A stretch of DNA of 24,102 nt, from IMG/VR virus record IMGVR_UViG_3300037635_005197, positions 1 through 24,102 of that record, one strand, 5' to 3'. Shown in pieces: positions 1-6,933 of this stretch. The notes beneath the pieces were generated by a model. That model saw only the letters and a program-made list of their open reading frames with translations, made no database searches and was not told the DNA's origin. The position numbers and the translations under genes were made by a program. The stretch's first letter is position 1; each line of letters opens with the position of its first letter. This stretch comes from a virus.

Positions 1-1737
1 ACCAGGATTATATGCAAGTTTAACTGCATTTAAGATAGCACCTCTATCACTTCCTGCTGGAGAGAACCATGGGAAGGAATTTGCATCAGTTCTGGCGCAA
101 AGTCCAGCAATATCCCCATTTAATGGGACATATCTGAAGGTATTATTAAATCTGTCATACATGTACTTATAACCACTATCAAATACACCATATGTTGATG
201 ATGTGATTGGTGAGTAGAAACTTAGAACATTATCTGTAATAGTATCAATATTTCTAATCGTTGCTTCAGTTTGTGTGGATGTATCAGTAATTGCAGATCC
301 TCTATAAGGAGAAATAAATGCGACTGAATCCTGCCTTGCTTCGGCAACAGCAATTAGTTTATTTGCTAATGCTTGTGCATCTTCTTTATCATATGCAGCA
401 GATCCCATAAGTAAGAAATCAACATCAACATCCTCTTCATTAACAAATACATCAATTCCAGAAATTACTCCTGAAAGATCTGAATTGAGGGCACCTGTGC
501 TAGTAATAGTTCCAATACCACTATAGTTAAGACCATTAGTCATCGCATTATTATAATTACCAATACTGGCAAAAGAAATGCCTTGAGCATTTTGATCCCA
601 ACTGGTATCTGATGCTTCATCAAATGTTCCCGAATCATATGCAGTAGTTACAATTCCTGCAGGTTCAGATCCTCCAAATACATACTCGGAATTTTCTGCT
701 AAGAACTTTCTCCAATATGAAGGAGATCCTGAAGAAAATGTTGCATCCTTCGCCTTAGAAAGACCTAAGTGCTTCTCTAAAACTGTTCCGGTGTTTCCTG
801 TAATCGAACCATCATCATCATAAACAATGACATGGAGTTCATCAAATCTCGAACCTCTATCTTCTCCATATTTGGTGGTTTGAGGTCTTTCGGCAAGTGA
901 GTTCCAATTTACTTTTGAACCGGATCCTAAAGTAACTTGTTGACTATCAAACCAGTCAGTTTGTCCGGTGTATGCAGTAGCACCAATACCACCAATAGCA
1001 CCATTTGCTGTAGTTAGACCAACAGTGCCACTATTCGAAAATCTGTAAACACCTCTGCTCTGATAATCAACATCAGTTATAGTTCCGCCAGCAGAAACAT
1101 GACTTAAAACTTTAACTGAAACTTGGTTCACTCCCAATTCAGTAACAATTCCTTTTAAATATCCATCTAAAGTTGTTGTTGTTCCGGCACCAGGAAGAGT
1201 TGAAGTTATGGATTGAGTTACACCTGCACCAACTGAAATATCACTAGTTCCGCCATTTATATCTTCAGTACTAATGCCAGTTAAAACTTGGTCTGCAAGT
1301 GCATCAATAATTGAAACTCTAATAGAATTTCCCCATGATCCGGGACTTTTTGCTGCAAACACTACATCAGTTATAGTATTTTCAGAATATCCTAGTTCAT
1401 TGTAATGCTGAAGACTTCTAATTTTAACTGATGGGGCGCTACCAATAAATCCATTCTTCATACTGGCGTCATCAGTTCTGATCACTTGAAGTGATCCGCC
1501 ATATGCTAGATAAGATGAAGAAACCATCCAATGTTCATAATGATTATCTACATCATATGGTTTTCCAAATGTGTTTAAAAGATCGTTTTCACTCTGAATA
1601 AGAGTGGGTTCTCCGACAGGTCCTTTCGCAAAAGGTGCTGCAATAGCACCAACTGAAGGAGAAACAGGATCGATTCTTCCTACAGTTAAGTCAACTTCTC
1701 TAATTAAAACCCCAGGAGATGCTAAGTTTAATGGCAT
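1..1737 (-). CDS. gp18: Contractile tail sheath protein gp18 (C-terminus cut by window edge)
   Basis: This is the T4-family tail sheath subunit, which polymerises around the tail tube and contracts to drive it through the host envelope. The frame is open for 579 codons from the ATG at 1737 to the first base of the window, with no stop. Sheath hallmarks I can read are the N-terminal LASPGVLIREVDLTVGRID (about residues 5-23), FGKP near 57, VIRTDD near 85, AKSPGSWGNSIRV near 129-141, FDELHVIVYDDDG in the middle, and near the visible end GDIAGLCARTD followed by PWFSPAGSDRGAI. The missing part is the conserved C-terminal domain that contacts the tube; T4 gp18 has 659 residues and marine relatives are often longer. 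A good Shine-Dalgarno (GAGGAA) precedes the start, and a late-promoter-like CTAAATA lies 39 nt upstream. The Gly/Ser/Thr-rich middle (roughly 160-290) probably forms the exposed outer domains. Family identification is secure. Confidence 0.95.
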   Translation of the reverse strand, partial: MPLNLASPGVLIREVDLTVGRIDPVSPSVGAIAAPFAKGPVGEPTLIQSENDLLNTFGKPYDVDNHYEHWMVSSSYLAYGGSLQVIRTDDASMKNGFIGSAPSVKIRSLQHYNELGYSENTITDVVFAAKSPGSWGNSIRVSIIDALADQVLTGISTEDINGGTSDISVGAGVTQSITSTLPGAGTTTTLDGYLKGIVTELGVNQVSVKVLSHVSAGGTITDVDYQSRGVYRFSNSGTVGLTTANGAIGGIGATAYTGQTDWFDSQQVTLGSGSKVNWNSLAERPQTTKYGEDRGSRFDELHVIVYDDDGSITGNTGTVLEKHLGLSKAKDATFSSGSPSYWRKFLAENSEYVFGGSEPAGIVTTAYDSGTFDEASDTSWDQNAQGISFASIGNYNNAMTNGLNYSGIGTITSTGALNSDLSGVISGIDVFVNEEDVDVDFLLMGSAAYDKEDAQALANKLIAVAEARQDSVAFISPYRGSAITDTSTQTEATIRNIDTITDNVLSFYSPITSSTYGVFDSGYKYMYDRFNNTFRYVPLNGDIAGLCARTDANSFPWFSPAGSDRGAILNAVKLAYNPG

Positions 1738-1745
1738 CTTTGTGT

Positions 1746-1751
1746 TCCTCT
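1746..1751 (-). promoter_or_regulatory. Ribosome binding site of gp18
   Basis: The minus-strand sequence AGAGGAACACAAAGATG places GAGGAA 8 nt before the ATG at 1737. It is one of the stronger Shine-Dalgarno sites in the window and supports this start for the sheath gene. Confidence 0.7.
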
Positions 1752-1775
1752 ACAAGTGCAATATTTAACTAAAAA

Positions 1776-1782
1776 TATTTAG
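1776..1782 (-). promoter_or_regulatory. Late-promoter-like motif CTAAATA upstream of gp18
   Basis: CTAAATA is on the minus strand in the 84-nt gap between the small zinc-ribbon gene and gp18, the longest gap in the window. T4 late promoters are a lone TATAAATA -10 box recognised by the gp55 sigma factor, and CTAAATA/NATAAATA variants are reported for marine T4-like phages. Its position in a true intergenic gap before the most highly expressed tail gene is as expected. The motif also forms a weak 5-bp stem (CTAAA/TTTAG), which I consider incidental. Confidence 0.6.
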
Positions 1783-1821
1783 GAAAAGGCTTACTTTGAA
1801 CGGAAAAACCGTGCATGAACA

Positions 1822-2052
1822 TTACCAGTCTGGATATTGCCAGTTAGCATTTGCTGGTTTTTTCTTTCTATTATCAGAAACTCTTTTTTTATTACATTCC
1901 TTACACTCATAAGAGTATGAAGAAGGAAATACGCCTCTATCTTTTCTAATCAAATAAAATTCGTCAATCAAGTTTTTTATTTCTTTGCAGGATCTACATT
2001 CTCTTTCCAAAAATAATATATGTTCTAATTGAATTTGATCATCTAAATTCAT
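1822..2052 (-). CDS. Small zinc-ribbon-like protein between gp17 and gp18
   Basis: A 76-residue hydrophilic protein of unknown function. It has two Cys pairs, CRSC near residues 19-22 and CKEC near 50-53, separated by about 27 residues that include the pattern EIKNLIDEFY. This is the spacing of a two-knuckle zinc ribbon as found in small phage proteins and at the N-termini of some HNH endonucleases. No HNH catalytic motif follows; the tail is Lys/Arg-rich (KKRVSDNRKKK) and ends in NWQYPDW. I chose the ATG at 2052 because it forms a TAATG overlap with the gp17 stop. An in-frame ATG at 2067, inside gp17, would add five residues. The overlap suggests translational coupling to the large terminase. 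A nucleic-acid-binding or packaging accessory role is possible but is inference. Confidence 0.8.
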   Translation of the reverse strand: MNLDDQIQLEHILFLERECRSCKEIKNLIDEFYLIRKDRGVFPSSYSYECKECNKKRVSDNRKKKPANANWQYPDW

Positions 2053-3695
2053 TACATATAATCCCACATATAACTTCTGTCGCCATATTCATCTACATGC
2101 CAGGTATCGCCATCAGTATCCGTAAAAATAGTATCATTTAATCCATCTTCTACAAATCCAAATGGTGCCATGTCCTGTTCAATTTCATTTCTTTTCTCTT
2201 CATATAATCTTTTACGAACATCATTATTTGTCATTTCTTTAAAATATTCTTGTGCAACTAACCAAGAAAATAAAACTAGACACATTGCTAAATCATCATT
2301 ACAACCTTCCTCTGCCTCAAAAGTATTTCCTCTTTGGGAAAAAGTTGTAAGTTCTGATATGACTTCATAATCAGAAACTAATATTTTATCATCTTCTAAA
2401 AGTGTCTTTAAATTTGAACATCCTAGTTTTTTTACACCAGAAGTTGTTCTAACACCAAGTTGCGATCTTTTTCCACTAAATCCCTGACCAACAATTTGAC
2501 CATTTCTTCCTCTCATTGAGGCCATTAAAATATTAGGATACTCAAGATCGAAATGGAGAATATTTGCTACTTGATCTCCAATATCATTAATTTCTATAAG
2601 CATCCATGCACTATTATATCCTTTTGCGACTTCTTCAATAATATTGGGAAATAACATGGGTTTTATTTCATTATTCCTATATTTTGCTACAACTTTATAT
2701 GGAAACTCTGTTATATCAAAAACAATGAATGCAGAATAATCATTGCCCATACCACGAGCAACATCAACAGTCATTAGATAATTATGATCTTTTTCTGGAT
2801 TTGTATGGATATCAAGTCCGGCATTTTTTCTAATCGGTTCTTGATAAACTAAATTCCTTAATTTTGATGGGTTGATAAGAGTATTAATAGAACCCAAGAA
2901 TTCGCATTCAAACTCAACTTTGAATTGTGCTTCTGAAGTATTGGCAATTGTTTGCTCTTTCCATACAACATCTCTACCAGGAACTTCAGACCAATGAACA
3001 TCTGTAGGAGTATATTCATTTTTGCCATTCTCAGCATCATGCCACATGCGATAAAAATGATTCATACCCCTTGGAGTAGAAACAATAATTACCTTTGTAC
3101 TTTGTCCAGAAGAAATTGTGGGATAAACAGAAGCAAAGAAATCGTCGGCAATGTGATTTGGAATGAATGCAAATTCGTCGAGAAATATTACATTATATGA
3201 TCCGCCACGAACAGCAGAGGAAGAAGTAGAGTTGGATGAAATTTTAGATCCGTTTTCAAGTTCAAGAGATCCTTTATTCCAGGATATAATACCTTGTTGC
3301 ATCCACTTAGGTAGATTTTCATATGCAAGTTGCAATCTTCCCAATAAATCTCTTGCAGTAGATGCTTTGTTTGCTAATATAGCAATATTTACGTTATCGT
3401 TAAAAACTGCATAATGTAAAAGATATGATACGCATGTTGTAGATTTGCCAGTCTGGCGTGGCATTTTGCATATATTAAATCTTTTATCGTGAAAGTTTTG
3501 AATTAATTTTTCTTGAAATGGATAAAGATTGAATGGAACCAATCCGTGATCCAGGGAAACAATTTTAATATAATTTTTAGCAAAATATACCGGATCTTCT
3601 TTGCACTTCATGAATTCAATGATATTATCTTCTGTGAATTCAATTGCAGTATTTGCTTTTTTAAGATTTGGGTTACCCAAATATACTTCAGACAT
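2052..3695 (-). CDS. gp17: Terminase large subunit gp17 (packaging ATPase and nuclease)
   Basis: The motor of DNA packaging: it cuts concatemeric DNA and pumps it through the portal into the prohead. At 547 residues it is slightly shorter than T4 gp17 (610). The ATPase half shows Walker A PRQTGKST (79-86), Walker B VIFLDEF (169-175) with catalytic D173/E174, and the coupling motif STPRG (206-210). The RNase-H-like nuclease half shows acidic residues at the expected places: D311 in TVDVARG, E369 in LIEIND and D467/D468 in CNDDLAM, matching the T4 triad. All key residues are present, so the enzyme should be active. It starts 62 nt after the stop of the 643-residue protein, with no convincing Shine-Dalgarno (the leader reads CTGAATAATTATT). 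Its stop overlaps the next ATG. Unlike T4, gene 16 is not adjacent. Confidence 0.98.
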   Translation of the reverse strand: MSEVYLGNPNLKKANTAIEFTEDNIIEFMKCKEDPVYFAKNYIKIVSLDHGLVPFNLYPFQEKLIQNFHDKRFNICKMPRQTGKSTTCVSYLLHYAVFNDNVNIAILANKASTARDLLGRLQLAYENLPKWMQQGIISWNKGSLELENGSKISSNSTSSSAVRGGSYNVIFLDEFAFIPNHIADDFFASVYPTISSGQSTKVIIVSTPRGMNHFYRMWHDAENGKNEYTPTDVHWSEVPGRDVVWKEQTIANTSEAQFKVEFECEFLGSINTLINPSKLRNLVYQEPIRKNAGLDIHTNPEKDHNYLMTVDVARGMGNDYSAFIVFDITEFPYKVVAKYRNNEIKPMLFPNIIEEVAKGYNSAWMLIEINDIGDQVANILHFDLEYPNILMASMRGRNGQIVGQGFSGKRSQLGVRTTSGVKKLGCSNLKTLLEDDKILVSDYEVISELTTFSQRGNTFEAEEGCNDDLAMCLVLFSWLVAQEYFKEMTNNDVRKRLYEEKRNEIEQDMAPFGFVEDGLNDTIFTDTDGDTWHVDEYGDRSYMWDYM

Positions 3696-3757
3696 AATAA
3701 TTATTCAGATTAGTTTTGTATCAACAAAATGCAAAAAGTTGCTGCACATTTTATAGA
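3696..3757. other. 62-nt gap between the 643-residue gene and gp17
   Basis: This AT-rich spacer holds no late-promoter motif and no strong hairpin. The best inverted repeat is GCAA/TTGC around a 4-nt loop near 3732-3743, too weak to call a terminator. It presumably acts only as the leader for gp17. Confidence 0.5.
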
Positions 3758-5689
3758 TCAGCATTTCCAGCGACGACGGGCCTTACAAATTGATTTATCG
3801 GGGGTTTTAGCGCAATTGATGTTATGCATGTCTTGCTGCCCCTTAGAACGGGCGCAGAAAGACTTTCTGCGCTTGGCATCTTTACTACCTTTTTTTGGAT
3901 TACCAGTTACTGCAGTCTTTAGTTTAGAACCTGGATTTTCACGTCTGTAAGCATTAACTGATCTCTGACTCATACCATCAACACCATCTTTACGATTTGA
4001 TTTCTGCCAGTCTTCTTTCACCTCTTGCTTACCATAAGTTTTGCAGGGATCTTTACCACATCCGCAGTTCTTTTTCTCAGGTTTTTCGTGGGTATAACCC
4101 ATCTTCTTCATACGAAGATGATCCTGTTCTGTTTCGGCATCATATCCCTTACCAGTTTTTTGATCATACATCTTATGGGATTTAAACTCTTTTTCTTGAA
4201 GATTTAAATCGGACCTCCAATCAGAGAAATGTGCTTTTACACAATTTGGATATCTCTTTCCAAACATTGTCTTCATACCCTTTTTCTCATATCCTTTCCA
4301 ACACTTTTCATCAAGATTAGCAGCAACTTTAGCAACTTGTTTAGATTGTTTTGCGTGCATTTTAGATGCACCTTTCAATTGTTTTGAAACTTCTTTAAGT
4401 TTGTCCAAAGTTGACTTTGCTTCACTCAAACCTTTCATGGGTTCTGTCTTAATAATATCAACGAATTCAAATTCCATTGTTTTGAAATCATCTCTCCAGT
4501 TGGAGTAATCGTAACTTTCTTTATTAATTTTATTGCCCCAGTTTTTGGCACCAACTTTACGACACTTGACTAGTGCTCCAGAAGCATATGCAGAAGGCCA
4601 CACAGAGTAACGAGATTTGACCTTATGGTAGCAAGCATCTTTCTTTCCTTCTTCAGTTACCATTTTCGCTTTACCTTTTCTATTGGGATTTGGATCTTCT
4701 TTACGCTTTTTCTTTGCTCTTTTTTCCCTTTCATCTTTACTCATGGCAGCACGATCATCTGCATCACGGCAAAATGGTTTAGTCTTCTGTCCTGGTTGCT
4801 TTGCACAAGGTTTTCCGTCATACTTGCCACCAGTCTGTTTCCAACCACCACCTTTGAACCAGTCGCGGAGAGAATAACCTTTGTCCTTGGCAGATTTACC
4901 ATCTCTTGCCTCTTCTAATTGTTCGACTTCTTCTCTTACTCTTGGATTATAATATGGATTTACATCATTACTATGTTTTTTACCTGTACTGGTAAATCCC
5001 GCCTCTCTTCTTTTCTTTTCAAACTCATACCGCTTTGTGGGAGATTTCCATTTTTTCTTTGGGACGGGTTTACCAGTAAACCCAATTTCAGTCTCATCTT
5101 TTTTCTTTGCAGATTTGCCTTGCCCATAATCAACAGATGGTGATTTTTTGTCCTCACTTTTTTTTCGTGCTTGCATGATCATTCCTGCCAAACCAGTTGC
5201 TGCCAAACCAGCACCGATTGCTTTCATTGTGGGTACTGCTAATGGTGCTGCTAATAGAGGCACTGCTTCATTGATTTTATCTGCATAACCAGCAGCAGCA
5301 TCAGTGTCATGTGCAGTATCAGTAATCTTTGCTTGCATCCAAGCAGGAATATCTTTCTCTTTCTTACCTAGTGCTTTTCTCAACTTTGCAATGTTTCTTT
5401 CTGCTTTTGCAAGTTGGGATTGTGCCATTGCAACTTCATGATCGCCAGACTCTTTATCCTCATTAGTGACGCTCCAACTTTCTTCTACTCCACCACCGCC
5501 ATCTCCTCCAGCATCAGAACCTCCATTTCCGCTACCATTGGAATCGTTTCCACTCTTATCTTCACTATCCTCTTCATGATCTTTATCACGCATAATCTGC
5601 CCACTAGACATTAAATGCCATCCCCTAGGAATTTTTTTACATTCTTTGTCTGTAAAGCAATAATAGTATCCTTTTTTACAAGATTTCAT
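3758..5689 (-). CDS. Cys/Lys-rich multidomain protein between gp16 and gp17, function unknown
   Basis: A 643-residue, very basic and modular protein. Visible segments: an N-terminal Cys motif SCKKGYYYCFTDKECKKIP (3-21); an acidic Gly/Ser/Asn/Asp linker (36-68); an Ala/Lys helix (86-112); a hydrophobic Ala/Gly stretch (143-172); a basic linker; a DUF5872-like segment with SLRDWFKGGGW (273-283) and KPCAKQPG (293-300); DACYHKVKSRYSVWPSAYAS (351-370) plus ALVKCRKVGAKNWGNK; a Lys-rich helix (424-457); CWKGYEKKGM (463-472) with PNC at 481; CGCGKDPC (542-549); and a DUF6321-like C-terminus, MSQRSVNAYRRENPGSKLKT (573-592) to RRKSFCAR and a final RRRWKC. Related segments occur in marine T4-like phages and large algal viruses, none with a known function. 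E/small-residue junctions at 260/261, 347/348 and 423/424 resemble prohead protease sites. Candidate roles are an internal head or DNA-condensing protein, or another virion component; this is inference. A CTAAATA motif lies 24 nt upstream of the ATG. Confidence 0.9.
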   Translation of the reverse strand: MKSCKKGYYYCFTDKECKKIPRGWHLMSSGQIMRDKDHEEDSEDKSGNDSNGSGNGGSDAGGDGGGGVEESWSVTNEDKESGDHEVAMAQSQLAKAERNIAKLRKALGKKEKDIPAWMQAKITDTAHDTDAAAGYADKINEAVPLLAAPLAVPTMKAIGAGLAATGLAGMIMQARKKSEDKKSPSVDYGQGKSAKKKDETEIGFTGKPVPKKKWKSPTKRYEFEKKRREAGFTSTGKKHSNDVNPYYNPRVREEVEQLEEARDGKSAKDKGYSLRDWFKGGGWKQTGGKYDGKPCAKQPGQKTKPFCRDADDRAAMSKDEREKRAKKKRKEDPNPNRKGKAKMVTEEGKKDACYHKVKSRYSVWPSAYASGALVKCRKVGAKNWGNKINKESYDYSNWRDDFKTMEFEFVDIIKTEPMKGLSEAKSTLDKLKEVSKQLKGASKMHAKQSKQVAKVAANLDEKCWKGYEKKGMKTMFGKRYPNCVKAHFSDWRSDLNLQEKEFKSHKMYDQKTGKGYDAETEQDHLRMKKMGYTHEKPEKKNCGCGKDPCKTYGKQEVKEDWQKSNRKDGVDGMSQRSVNAYRRENPGSKLKTAVTGNPKKGSKDAKRRKSFCARSKGQQDMHNINCAKTPDKSICKARRRWKC

Positions 5690-5695
5690 TTATAC

Positions 5696-6127
5696 TTATT
5701 CTTCGTTAGTATTATTTAGAAAACCTTTTTTTAATAACTTAGATAAGTCTGAGGTTGATCCAACAAACAAGGCATTATTAGTCACATTAGTTGTCTGTTT
5801 AACATTATCTTCCTCAAGATCTTTGATTTTCTTTTGAAGATCTGCTAATTTATCTGTAGTATCTGCAACGTTCTTAATTAGTTGTCCTGCAACTTCATAA
5901 GCGCGTGGACTATCACTTTCTCCTGCAAGATCCATAATTCCATTAATTGCTTCTTGCCCTTTTTCAATTAATGAATATAAATTTGCTCTTGTATATTCAT
6001 AATCTTTTTTAATATCTCCTGGTTTCATTGACTCGGGATTTAGTTCCTGAGGTTTTATTATGGAAGTATTATCGTCCTCCATAGAAGTATTAAAGGTATC
6101 ATTCAAACTGTCAAAATTTTTAGTCAT
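5696..6127 (-). CDS. gp16: Terminase small subunit gp16
   Basis: The DNA-recognition and regulatory partner of gp17, which forms rings and loads the motor on viral DNA. The protein is 143 residues from the ATG at 6127; a TTG at 6136 would add three residues and overlap the gp15 stop. T4 gp16 has 164. Family signatures are SDSPRAYEV in the middle of the central helical region (T4 has DSPRHMEV), a following Lys/Asp coiled-coil stretch TDKLADLQKKIKDLEED, and the C-terminal NNALFVGSTSDLSKLL (T4 has TVFVGSPTDL). The N-terminal 30 residues are acidic and probably disordered. ATG was preferred because no strong Shine-Dalgarno favours TTG; either start is possible. Translation is probably coupled to gp15, whose stop lies 5 nt upstream. 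The usual partner gene, gp17, is displaced by about 2 kb. Confidence 0.92.
   Translation of the reverse strand: MTKNFDSLNDTFNTSMEDDNTSIIKPQELNPESMKPGDIKKDYEYTRANLYSLIEKGQEAINGIMDLAGESDSPRAYEVAGQLIKNVADTTDKLADLQKKIKDLEEDNVKQTTNVTNNALFVGSTSDLSKLLKKGFLNNTNEE
5713..5719 (-). promoter_or_regulatory. Late-promoter-like motif CTAAATA upstream of the 643-residue gene
   Basis: CTAAATA on the minus strand, inside the last codons of gp16 and 24 nt before the ATG at 5689. It is the same heptamer and orientation as the motif before gp18. Its presence suggests the inserted gene carries its own late promoter. It is inside coding sequence, so chance is possible. Confidence 0.45.
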
Positions 6128-6132
6128 ATTAA

Positions 6133-6933
6133 TCAAATATCAGATTGTTGCACGGGACTATATGCTTTTGAGTCTCCCAAATATTGCCAATCTTCATCTA
6201 ATGTCCAATTATCATCTGGTTCTGCATTAGAAGGATTGGGTTGTGCAGTATACCTCATTTCACGTTTTGCAGTTCTAATATCTGTATCAGAATACGTATC
6301 AACTTGAACTTTACGGATAAGAGAATCAGTGCTATCACTAATTGGTCCAAACAGATATGTTTTTGCGGTAAACTGTAGTGTATAAAGAATTAACCTTCGA
6401 GATGAAAAATCTCCTTCATAATCATCTCTAAAAGAAACAGAATCTAAAACGATTGGCACATCTTTCTTTTCATCAATAACATCTGTCATATCAACCGTAA
6501 CAGTAAATGATGGTTGAAAAAATGGTAAAATTTGTTCGACAATTTGGAGAACTTCATCATTAAACTTTGTCATTATATTAATTTCAAATCCAATATTATA
6601 TGGAATTGGCATATAAACTTTACGAGTTTTATCATCAGATCCAACCGATTTGAAGGTCTGTGTTATACCAACTTTTCTTGAAGAATCATATTTCAAAGAA
6701 TTCATTTCAAATGAAATTCTGGGCAATGTAATAGCAATGGGTTTATTGAGATCTGCTTGTTGCTCTAATCTCGCTAAAAACTTTTGTGTAGGTCCATATG
6801 ATAATGGAACTCGTATCTCACTAAAAGTATCACCTGTAGCATCCTTTGATTTGACAATTATGTTGTTAAATAAGTTGCCAAAAGCAATAATAGTTTTTCT
6901 TATGTTTTGATGATAAAAATAAGTTCCTAACAT
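6133..6933 (-). CDS. gp15: Tail completion and sheath stabiliser protein gp15
   Basis: Forms the hexameric ring that caps the finished tail and joins it to the head neck. It has 266 residues against 272 in T4. The N-terminus MLGTYFYHQNIRKTIIAFGN and the following VPLSYGPTQKFLARLEQQ (about 43-60) are hallmarks of this family, and the central TRKVYMPIPYNIGF and FFQPSFTVTV segments fit the conserved core. The ATG at 6931-6933 overlaps the gp14 stop as TAATG, so translation is likely coupled to gp14. The C-terminal 35 residues are polar and end NWTLDEDWQYLG followed by a short Ser/Gln tail. Position between gp14 and gp16 is as in T4. Nothing appears broken. Confidence 0.95.
   Translation of the reverse strand: MLGTYFYHQNIRKTIIAFGNLFNNIIVKSKDATGDTFSEIRVPLSYGPTQKFLARLEQQADLNKPIAITLPRISFEMNSLKYDSSRKVGITQTFKSVGSDDKTRKVYMPIPYNIGFEINIMTKFNDEVLQIVEQILPFFQPSFTVTVDMTDVIDEKKDVPIVLDSVSFRDDYEGDFSSRRLILYTLQFTAKTYLFGPISDSTDSLIRKVQVDTYSDTDIRTAKREMRYTAQPNPSNAEPDDNWTLDEDWQYLGDSKAYSPVQQSDI

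Noticed and set aside
2858-3040. Minus-strand 60-codon frame inside gp17, and similar ones at 4960-5157, 8159-8449 and 23074-23268
   Set aside because: Out-of-frame shadows within strongly supported genes; no separate start signals or domain content.
3731-3753. Possible hairpin after the 643-residue gene
   Set aside because: Only a GCAA/TTGC stem or a bulged 6-bp stem can be drawn, with no U-run in the right place; too weak for a terminator.
6128-6136. TTG start of gp16 overlapping the gp15 stop as TTGA
   Set aside because: An ATG three codons downstream is available and no Shine-Dalgarno favours TTG. The alternative would add three residues (fMet-Ile-Asn) and cannot be fully excluded.
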